From: Gemmatimonadaceae bacterium
Lineage (GTDB): Bacteria > Gemmatimonadota > Gemmatimonadetes > Gemmatimonadales > Gemmatimonadaceae
NCBI GenBank assembly: GCA_025934775.1
Contig: JAICWO010000002.1
Span: forward strand, 124,001 to 188,000
DNA length: 64,000 nucleotides
Direction: 5' to 3'
In this document: one piece after another, positions 23,684 to 31,674 of the stretch
Numbering within the stretch: position 1 is the stretch's first letter
How the letters are laid out: every line of letters starts with the position of its first letter
The notes under the pieces: model-generated
Told to the model about the DNA's origin: nothing
The model's database searches: none
The model's input: only the letters and a program-made list of their open reading frames with translations
Position numbers and translations under genes: made by a program

Positions 23684-25420
23684 ATGCCCAGTGACGAACC
23701 GGTCTCACAGAAGCCGCCCGAAGTCCGCGAGCTGACTGTCCGCTCCATCATCTGCGGGTTGTGCATCGCCGCGGTGATGGGCGCGTCGTACCCGTACATC
23801 GTGCTCAAGCTCGGATTCGGGCCGAACGTCTCGGTCGTTTCCGCGTTCTTCGGCTATCTCGCGCTCGGCATCTTTTTCAAGGATTACAATCGCTGGGAGA
23901 ACAACATCGTCCAGACCGCGGGCACCGCCGCGGCGCAGACGGCGTTCATGTGCATTCTCCTCGCCGCGTTCGACATGCTGTCGGCGAGTCCGACCGCGCA
24001 CTTTCATCTCACGCTCACGCCGCTCCAGGCGTTCTGGTGGCTCGCCACCGGCGGCATCCTCGGCGTGCTGCTCGCGATTCCGATGCGGCAGCACTTCGTG
24101 GTCGACGAGCGGCTGCCGTTTCCGGACGGCACCGCCGCCGGCACGACGCTGATCGTGCTCGATGCGGCCGACGCCGGCGCGCGCCGCGCGGCTCGCGCCC
24201 TGGCGATCGGCGCGGTCGCGTCGGCGGCGTTGATGTTGATGACCGAGGATGCGCGCGTCATCGCGTGGTTTCCGTCGGTGATGCTCATCGGGCCGGCCAT
24301 TCTCCAGACCACGGGCGTCGGGATCAACTGGAGCCTGCTCTCGCTCGGCTCCGGGATGATCATCGGCTTCCGCGTCGACCTCTCGATGCTCATCGGCGCG
24401 ACGCTCTCGTGGGTGGTCGCGCCATATGCGTTATTACATTATGGAATCATCAAGCCCGGATTCGGCAAGAACGATGTGCTGTTCTGGATCATGTGGCCCG
24501 CGACGGGGATGCTCGTCTTCGCCGGACTCGCCGGGCTGGTGATCCGCTGGGGCGTGCTGAAGAAGACGTTCAGCAATCTCGCGGGCGCGTCGGCCGACGA
24601 GGGGACGGTCCCCGTGAAATGGGTCGGGATCGGGTCGCTCCTCGCGTCGATCGCCGTGATCGTCGTGATGAAGGCGATCTTCGGCATCGCCATCTGGATC
24701 ACCGCCGTCTCGATCATTCTGTCGGTGCCGCTCATGCTCGTCGGGCTCCGCGTGCTCGGGGAGACCAACTGGGGACCGATCAGCGCGCTCGCCAACTTGA
24801 TGCAGGGGGTCTTTGGCGCGCTCGTGCCGGGCAACATCATGGTCAACATGGCGGCGAGCGGGAACACCGGCATCATCGCGACCGACTCCGAGGCGTTGAT
24901 GCAGGACTACCGCGCCGGCTTCATGATCGGGTCCACGCCGAAGAACATGGCGATCATGCAGCTCATCGCGACGCCGGTGGGTGCCGCGGCGGTCGCGTGG
25001 ATGTATCCGCTGCTGCGAAGCACGTATGGCATCGTCGGCAACAACGCCGGCCTCTCGTCTCCGACGTCGCGCCGGTGGGCGGGCTTCGCCGAGATCCTGT
25101 CGCGCGGCACGAGCGCGCTGCCGCACGGCGCGGTGGCCGCGCTCGTCATCGGCTCGATGCTGGGAATCATCTTCGCGATCCTCGAATCGCGCGGCGCGAA
25201 ATGGGTCCCGTCGCCGACCGGCATCGGCATCGGCATGCTCGTGCCGTTCGCGGTCGTGCTCGTGCTCTTCTTCGGCGGCATCGTCGACAGCCTCTGGCGC
25301 CGCGCCAACGCCGACGCGCACGAGCGCTTCTCCGTGCCGCTCGCGTCCGGACTCATCGCCGGCGAGGCGATCGTCGCGGTCGTCATTCCACTCCTCGTCG
25401 CGATCGGCGTGGTGCGTTAG
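23684..25420 (+). CDS. OPT family transporter
   Basis: A 578-residue polytopic inner-membrane protein of the oligopeptide transporter (OPT/YSL) family, which imports small peptides or metal-chelate complexes with protons. It has an N-terminal RELTVRSIICGLCIAAVMGA helix, the family segment NIVQTAGTAAAQTAFM, LPFPDGTAAGTTL, and a later NMAASGNTGIIATDSEALMQDY loop. About 13-15 helices are apparent. It diverges from the RND operon. A possible TATGCT -10 lies at 23661-23666, about 18 bp before the ATG, with no clear ribosome site. An A/T-rich codon patch at 24421-24455 encodes YALLHYGII. The substrate is unknown; the neighbouring efflux operon gives no firm hint. Confidence 0.88.
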   Translation: MPSDEPVSQKPPEVRELTVRSIICGLCIAAVMGASYPYIVLKLGFGPNVSVVSAFFGYLALGIFFKDYNRWENNIVQTAGTAAAQTAFMCILLAAFDMLSASPTAHFHLTLTPLQAFWWLATGGILGVLLAIPMRQHFVVDERLPFPDGTAAGTTLIVLDAADAGARRAARALAIGAVASAALMLMTEDARVIAWFPSVMLIGPAILQTTGVGINWSLLSLGSGMIIGFRVDLSMLIGATLSWVVAPYALLHYGIIKPGFGKNDVLFWIMWPATGMLVFAGLAGLVIRWGVLKKTFSNLAGASADEGTVPVKWVGIGSLLASIAVIVVMKAIFGIAIWITAVSIILSVPLMLVGLRVLGETNWGPISALANLMQGVFGALVPGNIMVNMAASGNTGIIATDSEALMQDYRAGFMIGSTPKNMAIMQLIATPVGAAAVAWMYPLLRSTYGIVGNNAGLSSPTSRRWAGFAEILSRGTSALPHGAVAALVIGSMLGIIFAILESRGAKWVPSPTGIGIGMLVPFAVVLVLFFGGIVDSLWRRANADAHERFSVPLASGLIAGEAIVAVVIPLLVAIGVVR

Positions 25421-25518
25421 CACCAAAGCGATTCTCGCGCTTGTGCTCGCCACCGCGATTCATTATCGATCTGCGGCGGCGCCGCCGCGACCATCGCGTA
25501 ACCAACTCGGAGCAGCCC

Positions 25519-25743
25519 ATGCTTGCTCGTCAAGCGTTCGACTGGGGTATGTTGGCGGGAATGCTGTTCATGATTGGTGCGACCGCGATCCATTGGTTCA
25601 TCACCCCAATGAGCCACCCACACACCACACCACTCGAGACCTGCTTTGCGGTGGCGGAGCTGGTGGTTGGCTTCGGCGGTGGCGCATGGCTCTACACGCG
25701 CCGCCGTCCATCCAGATCGGACGGCCGCCCCGCGGTGCTCTAG
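25519..25743 (+). CDS. Small two-helix membrane protein, hypothetical
   Basis: A 74-residue product with two hydrophobic segments (GMLAGMLFMIGATAIHWFI and CFAVAELVVGFGGGAWLY) and a basic tail (TRRRPSRSDGR). CGGAG lies at a suitable distance before the ATG. It comes about 100 bp after the OPT gene and just before the DUF2164 gene. I do not recognise a family; the gene is probable from composition and its ribosome site. Confidence 0.55.
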   Translation: MLARQAFDWGMLAGMLFMIGATAIHWFITPMSHPHTTPLETCFAVAELVVGFGGGAWLYTRRRPSRSDGRPAVL

Positions 25744-25775
25744 CGTCCAGCGGGCGAGCGGAGTAGAAATCTCGC

Positions 25776-26048
25776 ATGGCCATCACGCTCTCCGACGACG
25801 CCGCGAAACTCGCCGTTGCATCCATCAAACGCTATTTCCTGGAGGAGCTCGATCACGAGATCGGCGATCTCAAAGCCGCGCTCGTGCTCGACTATTTCCT
25901 CAGGGAGATCGGGCCCTCGATCTACAACGGCGCGATCGTGGACGCCCAAACGTACATGCGGGATCGCGTCGCCGATCTCGACGGCGCCTGCTCGGCGCCG
26001 GAGTTCTCGTACTGGCCGCCCAAATCGTCGGTGAGGCGCGGGCGATAG
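25776..26048 (+). CDS. DUF2164 family protein
   Basis: A 90-residue cytoplasmic protein matching what I recall of the DUF2164 family: ASIKRYFLEELDHEIGDLKA, LVLDYFLREIGPSIYNGAI and a C-terminal PEFSYW. These bacterial proteins are short, helical and of unknown function. CGGAG lies before the ATG. The last six residues are basic (SSVRRGR). It ends 12 bp from the convergent gene at 26061. Confidence 0.82.
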   Translation: MAITLSDDAAKLAVASIKRYFLEELDHEIGDLKAALVLDYFLREIGPSIYNGAIVDAQTYMRDRVADLDGACSAPEFSYWPPKSSVRRGR

Positions 26049-26060
26049 TCGGCAGCGGCG

Positions 26061-27176
26061 CTATCGCGCGCCTTTGAGCCACACGACCCAATACGTCGGA
26101 TGGTTCAGCCCCTCCGCGCGGCAGTGCGGAAACATGTCCATGCGCGCGGCCACCGTGCCGGAGAGCTCGGTGTTGTCGGGATACACCTCGAGCATCTCGA
26201 TCTCGTCCGCGCTGTACGTGGAGAGCGGCTGATACAACGGGCGCGTTCCGTTCTCGAGGATGCACCGGTCGTCGAGATCAGTCGGCATCGCGCTCGCGCG
26301 GGGCTGCGTGTTCCCAAAGCTCGTCACGTGTCCCCGTCGTAGCCGCGCCATCTCCTCGGCGCCGTTGAGGATGTAGGTCGACGCGATGTCGAGCGGCAGC
26401 GAGCCGTAGTGCTGCAGATCGGTTGGGCCGAGAACGACGTCACCGGCCGATCGCCAGCGGCGCCGGCGCTCGAACTCGTCCCACGCGGATTGTGAATCCC
26501 CATAGCCGCTCCGCGCTTGCACGACCATTGGATCGAGGCCGACGGGCAGCGCCCGAAGGCGGATGACGAACTCGCGATCCTCACCGGCCTCCAGTTGCAG
26601 CGAGAGCACGTTCGGCGCGTATCCGAACTTGCGCACGCGCAGCATGAGCGATCCCGAAGGCAAGCGGTCGAAGACGAACCCGCCGTTCGCGCGCGTTGCG
26701 CCGGCCGCGTGCGCGCCGATCACCTGGACCTCGGCGTCCTCGATCGGAGCGCCCGCCGAATCGACGACCACGCCGCGCGCGATCGCGGTCCCCAGAAACC
26801 GCTTGTCCTCGCGGTCGCGCACGACTACGGGGTCGAGCGTGTGCGGGAGCGCGCGCAAGGTTACGTTAATTCTCGTTTCCTCATGCGCGCGCGCAACCCA
26901 CAGATATCGCACGGTCTGACTGCCGATTCGGCGAAACCAGACGTCGAAGGTGCCGGGCGATTCAGAGATCGCGAATCGGCCGTCCGCGGAGCTGCGCACC
27001 GCACGGGCCGCACCGTTGACGAGGACCTCGACGTCGCCCCTCGGCGCGCCGAGCGAATCCCGGACGACGCCGACGAGCCGCGCCGAATCAGGCGGCGGCG
27101 TCGCGGGCGCTTGCGCGCGGAGACGCACGCCAGCGAGCAGCATGCACGCAATCGCGACGGCGAGCGGTCGACGCAT
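26061..27176 (-). CDS. Exported protein with two carboxypeptidase-regulatory-like domains
   Basis: A 371-residue exported protein. A signal peptide (MRRPLAVAIACMLLAGVRLRAQ) is followed by two copies of a transthyretin-like beta-sandwich. The first (about 33-110) starts RLVGVVRDSLGAPRGDVEVL and the second (about 130-205) starts ARGVVVDSAGAPIEDAEVQV; both end in a strand like the CarboxypepD_reg domain seen at the front of TonB receptors. The rest (about 230-371) looks like a short plug-like region (EMARLRRGHVTSFGN; YSADEIEMLEVYPDNTELSG) but no barrel follows. It is therefore either a stand-alone surface protein or a shortened receptor. An RLR-type repeat (LRALPHTLDPVVV / LRALPVGLDPMVV) ends each domain. 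Confidence 0.75.
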   Translation of the reverse strand: MRRPLAVAIACMLLAGVRLRAQAPATPPPDSARLVGVVRDSLGAPRGDVEVLVNGAARAVRSSADGRFAISESPGTFDVWFRRIGSQTVRYLWVARAHEETRINVTLRALPHTLDPVVVRDREDKRFLGTAIARGVVVDSAGAPIEDAEVQVIGAHAAGATRANGGFVFDRLPSGSLMLRVRKFGYAPNVLSLQLEAGEDREFVIRLRALPVGLDPMVVQARSGYGDSQSAWDEFERRRRWRSAGDVVLGPTDLQHYGSLPLDIASTYILNGAEEMARLRRGHVTSFGNTQPRASAMPTDLDDRCILENGTRPLYQPLSTYSADEIEMLEVYPDNTELSGTVAARMDMFPHCRAEGLNHPTYWVVWLKGAR

Positions 27177-27233
27177 CGGGAGAACGTATCCGCCGCCGCG
27201 CCACGATGCGAGACTCGGCGGCCGAGCTTCGGG

Positions 27234-27581
27234 CTACCCCTCGACCATCTCCTTCAGCCGCACTAGCGCGCGATCCCACCGCGCGGACATCGCATCGACG
27301 AATTCTCGCAGCTCGAGGATCGGCTCGGGATCGAGCTCGAACAGCCGCTCGCGTCCCGCACGATGCTCGCGCACGATGCGCGCCTCCTCCAGCACGCGGA
27401 GATGCTTCGTCACCGCCTGGCGTGTGAGTCCGGTGCCGTCGGTGATGTCGGCGATCGAACGGCGTGCGCCATCGCCCAGCTTGGCGACGATCTCGAGCCG
27501 CGTCGGGTCGCCGAGCGCGGCGAAGATCGGCGCGTGCTTGCGGCGCCACGCGCTGGTGGCACTACGGGTGCTGCGCGACAT
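27234..27581 (-). CDS. ArsR-family winged-helix transcriptional repressor
   Basis: A 115-residue regulator with the ArsR fold: APIFAALGDPTRLEIVAKLG, then DITDGTGLTRQAVTKHLRVL as the recognition helix, and ARIVREHRAGRERLFELD as the wing. The metal-binding CxC of classical ArsR is absent. That fits the SdpR-like subgroup that is encoded with SRPBCC proteins. Its ATG overlaps the end of the SRPBCC gene by 20 bp, so the two are made together. Inference: it binds the paired ATGCAACC palindromes upstream of the operon and represses its own synthesis. Confidence 0.88.
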   Translation of the reverse strand: MSRSTRSATSAWRRKHAPIFAALGDPTRLEIVAKLGDGARRSIADITDGTGLTRQAVTKHLRVLEEARIVREHRAGRERLFELDPEPILELREFVDAMSARWDRALVRLKEMVEG

Positions 27582-28014
27582 AGTCTCGGATGTTGATGAT
27601 CTGCTGGGCCCAGCCCTGATCGTTCATGCGCAGCGCCTCGGCGCGGCGCTCGGGCGGAATCTCGTCGAAGCCGGATTCGGTGATGGAGAGCCGTGTGCCG
27701 GTCGCGGTCGGCTCGAGTCGGAACTCGATCAACGTCGTCGGCTCGGTCGCGTAGTCGGCGTTGGGATCGACGGCGTAGGGATGCCAGGTGAACGAGAACA
27801 GCCGCTCCGGCTGCATCTCCTTCACCGTCGCCCGCCAGACGACGTGCTCGTATCCCGGATGCGTGATGCGTCCGCGCGCCTCCTGCCCGGGAGCGAACGG
27901 GCCCTCGAGCGCGACGCCGAACCACGCGCCGAACTCGCGATAGTCGGTGACCGCGCGCCAGACGCGCGACACGGGCGCGCGGAGCTCGATCTCTTTCTCG
28001 ATCCGATCGGACAT
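27562..28014 (-). CDS. SRPBCC/AHSA1 (START-like) domain protein
   Basis: A 150-residue hot-dog-like helix-grip protein: MSDRIEKEIELRAPVSRVW, the EFGAWFGVALEGPFAPG segment, MQPERLFSFTWHP and a C-terminal GWAQQIINIRDYVAQ helix. This is the usual Activator-of-Hsp90 homologue (AHSA1)/SRPBCC pattern. It folds round a cavity for a hydrophobic ligand; the ligand is unknown. The ATG at 28014 was chosen because the residues upstream come from the operator region. It is the first gene of the SRPBCC-ArsR operon. Confidence 0.85.
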   Translation of the reverse strand: MSDRIEKEIELRAPVSRVWRAVTDYREFGAWFGVALEGPFAPGQEARGRITHPGYEHVVWRATVKEMQPERLFSFTWHPYAVDPNADYATEPTTLIEFRLEPTATGTRLSITESGFDEIPPERRAEALRMNDQGWAQQIINIRDYVAQHP

Positions 28015-28034
28015 ATGCAACCTCCTGGTTGCAT
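28015..28034. promoter_or_regulatory. Operator palindrome 1 upstream of SRPBCC-ArsR
   Basis: ATGCAACCTCCTGGTTGCAT is an 8-bp inverted repeat around TCCT, immediately before the SRPBCC start codon, where the ribosome would bind. Its arms are identical to those of the second palindrome 41 bp further upstream. It is likely the ArsR binding site. Confidence 0.75.
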
Positions 28035-28055
28035 GATATCGCCGCGCGCTTCGAT

Positions 28056-28075
28056 ATGCAACCATTTGGTTGCAT
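28056..28075. promoter_or_regulatory. Operator palindrome 2 upstream of SRPBCC-ArsR
   Basis: ATGCAACCATTTGGTTGCAT, extended to GATATGC...GCATATC (28053-28078), with the same arms as the palindrome at 28015. The 41-bp spacing is close to four helical turns, so two dimers would sit on the same face of the DNA. It is also 72 bp before the divergent alginate-lyase-like gene and could influence it. Confidence 0.75.
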
Positions 28076-28146
28076 ATCTACCCGCGCCGCGCCGCGGCCA
28101 CCGCGAGGTGAATTCCCTTCGCGCGTGCCAGGGTGTACGATGAGAA

Positions 28147-29343
28147 ATGCCGAATTCGTTGCTCCGCGCCGCGGCGCTCGTGGCGACCGTCACCGCGGCC
28201 GTCGCGTCCGCTGGCGCCGCACAGATCACGCGCCGCCAGCTCGTCGCCCTCGACAGCGCACGGGTCGTCACCGCGGCGAACGCGTATCTGAGCGCGCCGC
28301 CGATCACCGTCACGGCGGTGCGCGCCGCGCGCAGCACCGGCGGTCCGCACGACTACTACTCCGAGGGCGACTACTGGTGGCCCAATCCCAAGAACCCGGA
28401 CGGCCCCTACATCCGCCGCGACGGAGAAACGAACCCCGATAACTTCGTCGCGCACCGGGACGCGATGCGCCGGTTGAGTCAGATCGTGCCGGCGCTCGTC
28501 GCTGCCTACGAGCTGACCGGCGACACGCGCTACGCGACGCAGGCGACGGCGCACCTCCGCGCCTGGTTCGTCGCCGAGAGCACGCGCATGAACCCGGACC
28601 TGCTGTATGCGCAGGCGATCAAGGGCGTCGCGACGGGGCGCGGCATCGGAATCATCGACACGATTCACCTGGTCGAAGTCGCGCGCGCGGCGGCGGTGCT
28701 CGCGCAGCTCGGCTACCTCACCGGCGACACGCTTGCCGGCGTGAAAGACTGGTTTCGGCAGTACCTCGCGTGGATGACGACGCATCCGTACGGGCTCGCC
28801 GAGAAGAACAACGGAAACAACCACAGCGCGGCGTGGGCGCTGCAGGTCGCCGAGTTCGCGTCATTCGTCGGCGACACGGCTCGAATGGGCGAGATGCGCA
28901 CCTTCTTCAAGGACACGCTCATCCCGCAGCAGATGGCGGCGGACGGAAGCTTTCCCAAGGAGCTCGCGCGCACCAAGCCGTACGGCTACTCGCTCTTTCA
29001 GCTCGACGTGATGTCCACGCTCGCCCAAGTGCTCTCGACGCCGTCGGACGATCTCTTCGCGTACACGACGCCGGACGGCCGCGGCATGGCCCGCGCGCTC
29101 GCGTTCATGTACCCGTACATCGCCGACAAATCACAATGGCCGAAGAGGCCGGACGTCGAATACTGGGACGACTGGCCGGTGCGAGAGCCGGCGCTGCTCT
29201 TTGGCGGACTCGCGCTGCACCAGCCCAAGTACATCGCGCTTTGGAAAACACTAAATCCCGATCCGACGGTCGACGAGATCGTGCGGAACGACCCCATCCG
29301 GCAGCCGCTGCTCTGGATCGGCCCGACGCCGGCTCGTCGTTGA
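28147..29343 (+). CDS. Alginate lyase-family periplasmic protein
   Basis: A 398-residue secreted protein with a signal peptide (MPNSLLRAAALVATVTAAVA... GAAQ) and the all-helical alpha/alpha-barrel pattern of the alginate lyase (PL5-like) superfamily. Recognisable parts are GPHDYYSEGDYWWPNPKNPD near residue 75, the AEKNNGNNHSAAWALQ box with the catalytic Asn-Asn-His, and GYSLFQLDVMSTLAQ. The protein should cleave an acidic polysaccharide by beta-elimination, though many members of this family have no tested substrate. It diverges from the SRPBCC-ArsR operon. Gamma-glutamyltransferase follows on the same strand. Confidence 0.82.
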   Translation: MPNSLLRAAALVATVTAAVASAGAAQITRRQLVALDSARVVTAANAYLSAPPITVTAVRAARSTGGPHDYYSEGDYWWPNPKNPDGPYIRRDGETNPDNFVAHRDAMRRLSQIVPALVAAYELTGDTRYATQATAHLRAWFVAESTRMNPDLLYAQAIKGVATGRGIGIIDTIHLVEVARAAAVLAQLGYLTGDTLAGVKDWFRQYLAWMTTHPYGLAEKNNGNNHSAAWALQVAEFASFVGDTARMGEMRTFFKDTLIPQQMAADGSFPKELARTKPYGYSLFQLDVMSTLAQVLSTPSDDLFAYTTPDGRGMARALAFMYPYIADKSQWPKRPDVEYWDDWPVREPALLFGGLALHQPKYIALWKTLNPDPTVDEIVRNDPIRQPLLWIGPTPARR

Positions 29344-29474
29344 CCCAGGCGACCTCGCGGCACACGGCCGGCCGCCGTACAATTCCCGCGTCGACCGACG
29401 CCGATCCGATGCACTCGCCGACACGGTCCTTTCACACGCTTCCGCCCATGCTTCCGCTTCACCGCTCGCGCGTC

Positions 29475-31220
29475 ATGCGCTCGCTCTCGTTTCTCGCCCT
29501 CGCCGCCGGCTCGTTCGCGGCGCTCTCCTGCCGCCCAGCGGCACGCGCCGGCAGCGCAGCGGTACCGTCCGTCCAAGCCGCGGCGTTCCCGGCGGGATGG
29601 TCGGTCAAGCATCGGCGCGAGCCGGTCCTCGCCGAGCACGGCATCGTGGTGAGCAACAGCGATCTCGCGAGCGCCGCGGGCGCCGAGATCATGAAGAAGG
29701 GTGGCAACGCGGTCGACGCCGCCGTCGCGACCGGCTTCGCGCTCGCGGTGACCTATCCGTTCGCCGGCAACATCGGCGGCGGCGGGTTCATGGTCATCCA
29801 CATGGCCGACGGTCGCGCGGCGGCGATCGATTACCGCGAGGTCGCGCCGCTCGCCGCCACTCGCGACATGTACATCGACGCGAACGGCAAGCTCACGAAG
29901 AAGAGCCTCGTCGGCGCGCTCGCGGTCGGCGTGCCGGGCGCGGTCGCCGGGATGGCCGACGCGCTGGCGAAGTACGGCACGATGTCACTGCACGACGTGA
30001 TGCAGCCGGCGATCCGGCTCGCCGCCGAGGGTTTCGCGGTCGATTCGTCTCTTTATGAATCTCTAAACCGCAGCCGCCGCTTGATCGGACAGTTCGACGG
30101 CGCGAAGGTCTTCCTCCCGAACGGGCAGGCGCCCGCGCCCGGGACGATGCTCGAGCAGCCGGATCTCGCGCGCACGCTCACGCTGATCGCGAACGAGGGG
30201 CCCAAAGCGTTCTACGACGGCCCGATCGCCGACGCGCTCGTGGCCGAGCAGAAGAAGGACGGCGGGATCATCACGAAGGAAGACCTCGCGCGCTATAGAC
30301 CGATCGAGCGCCAGCCGATCGTCGGCACGTATCGCGGCTACACGCTGTACACGATGCCGCCGTCGTCATCCGGCGGCATCACGATGCTCGAAACGCTGAA
30401 TCAGCTCGAGACGTGGCCGTCGCTTCCGCCGTTCGGCAGCGCGGAGTACACGCATCTCGTCGCCGAGGCGTTTCGGCGCGCGTTCGTCGATCGCAACGAG
30501 AAGCTCGGCGACCCGGCCTTCGTCAAAGTTCCGGTGGCCGAGCTCACGAGCAAGGCGTACGCGAAGAAGCTCGCGTCGACGATCGACCCGCACCACGCGA
30601 CGCGCTCGCCGACGTTCAGCGCGGCCGCCGAGCCGATGCACACGACGCACTACTCCGTCGTGGACGGCCAGGGGAACGCCGTCGCGACGACGACGACGCT
30701 CAACAGCGGGTACGGCTCCGGCGCGTACGTCGCGGGCCCGGGCGGCGGCTTCTTCCTCAACGACGAGATGGACGACTTCGCGTCGGAGCCGGGCAAACCG
30801 AACCAATTCGGCCTCGTGCAGGGCGAGGCGAACGCGATCCAGCCGGGCAAGCGCATGCTGAGCGCGATGTCGCCGACGATCGTGCTCGGCAAGGACGGCA
30901 AGGTGCTGCTCGTGGTCGGCGCGGCGGGCGGCCCGACGATCATCACGGCGGTGACGCAGGTGATCCTCAACGTCATCGATCAGCACATGACGATCGCGGA
31001 CGCGATGTACGCGCCGCGCATCCACCACCAGGCGTGGCCGGACTCGCTCGAGTACGAGCAGGGCGGGCTGAGTCAGCCGGTGATCGACTCGCTGGAGGCG
31101 ATGGGGCATCATCTGCATTCGATTCGCTCATTAGCGAACTCGAATGCGATCATGCGGGGGGAGCACGGGTGGCTCGGCGTCGTGGAGCCGAGAAGCACGG
31201 GAGGAGCGGCCGGCTATTGA
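29475..31220 (+). CDS. ggt: Gamma-glutamyltransferase (glutathione hydrolase), exported
   Basis: A 581-residue Ntn-hydrolase that cleaves the gamma-glutamyl bond of glutathione and similar compounds in the periplasm. It is made as a precursor that cuts itself before the catalytic Thr, here Thr390 in TTHYSVVDGQGNAVA. Other family segments are present: NAVDAAVATGFALAVTYPF, NIGGGGFMVIH, DYREVAP, GSGAYVAGPGGGFFLNDEMDDF and MLSAMSPTIVL. The ATG at 29475 begins a probable lipoprotein signal (FAALSC); ATGs at 29409 and 29448 are in frame but give poorer signals, so the start is uncertain. A near-perfect hairpin (31115-31147) lies near the 3' end within an A/T-rich patch. Confidence 0.93.
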   Translation: MRSLSFLALAAGSFAALSCRPAARAGSAAVPSVQAAAFPAGWSVKHRREPVLAEHGIVVSNSDLASAAGAEIMKKGGNAVDAAVATGFALAVTYPFAGNIGGGGFMVIHMADGRAAAIDYREVAPLAATRDMYIDANGKLTKKSLVGALAVGVPGAVAGMADALAKYGTMSLHDVMQPAIRLAAEGFAVDSSLYESLNRSRRLIGQFDGAKVFLPNGQAPAPGTMLEQPDLARTLTLIANEGPKAFYDGPIADALVAEQKKDGGIITKEDLARYRPIERQPIVGTYRGYTLYTMPPSSSGGITMLETLNQLETWPSLPPFGSAEYTHLVAEAFRRAFVDRNEKLGDPAFVKVPVAELTSKAYAKKLASTIDPHHATRSPTFSAAAEPMHTTHYSVVDGQGNAVATTTTLNSGYGSGAYVAGPGGGFFLNDEMDDFASEPGKPNQFGLVQGEANAIQPGKRMLSAMSPTIVLGKDGKVLLVVGAAGGPTIITAVTQVILNVIDQHMTIADAMYAPRIHHQAWPDSLEYEQGGLSQPVIDSLEAMGHHLHSIRSLANSNAIMRGEHGWLGVVEPRSTGGAAGY

Positions 31221-31673
31221 CGGCTGACGGCGCAAACCACGAACGGCGCTGACCTCCAAACTGCGCCGACTTCCGAACGGCGCTGACTTCCGAACGGCGC
31301 TACGCTTCCAAACGGCGCTGACCTCCAAACGGCGCAGCCTGCGGCAGACCCATAACGGCGCAAACAACCAACTGCGCAAGGGCAAACCGCGGGGCGGGCG
31401 CGGCGCTGCGCGCGCGCCCGCTGCAGCCTGCCCCGTCACTCGCCGTTCGCCGTTGCGCCGTTCGGCGCCGCTCGCAGCTGCGCCGTCGCCCGCCGTCTGC
31501 TTCTTGCGCCGCTATGTGTCTGCCGAACGGCGCAGCCGTTCGTGCCGCGCCGTTCGGAAGCGTCGCGCCGTTCGGAAGTCCGCGCCGTTTGGAAGTCAGC
31601 GCCGTACGGAAGTCAGCGCCATTCGGAAGTCCGCGCAGTTGGTTCTTTGCGCCGTTAGTTGTTAACGTCGTTA
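31214..31673. repeat. Inverted pair of 17-bp tandem-repeat arrays
   Basis: The left half carries about five head-to-tail copies of a 17-bp unit close to GAACGGCGCTGACTTCC (about 31240-31330). The right half carries about five copies of the complement, GCGCCGTTCGGAAGTCC (about 31545-31640). Flanks also pair: AGACCCATAACGGCGCAA in the left half with TTGCGCCGCTATGTGTCT in the right, and ACGGCGCAAACCACGAACGG with its counterpart at the right end. The whole 460 bp could fold into one long imperfect hairpin with a loop near 31390-31440. It fills the gap between ggt and the M28 peptidase gene. Confidence 0.85.
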
Positions 31674-31674
31674 C

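Noticed and set aside
31115-31147. Hairpin GCATTCGATTCGCT / AGCGAACTCGAATGC as an inserted element in ggt
   Set aside because: The encoded residues fit the normal C-terminus of gamma-glutamyltransferase, so there is no insertion. It is counted only as one of the A/T-rich patches.
31214-31673. Possible CRISPR array
   Set aside because: The repeat is 17 bp with copies directly abutting, no unique spacers, variable units and an inverted second half. No cas gene lies nearby.
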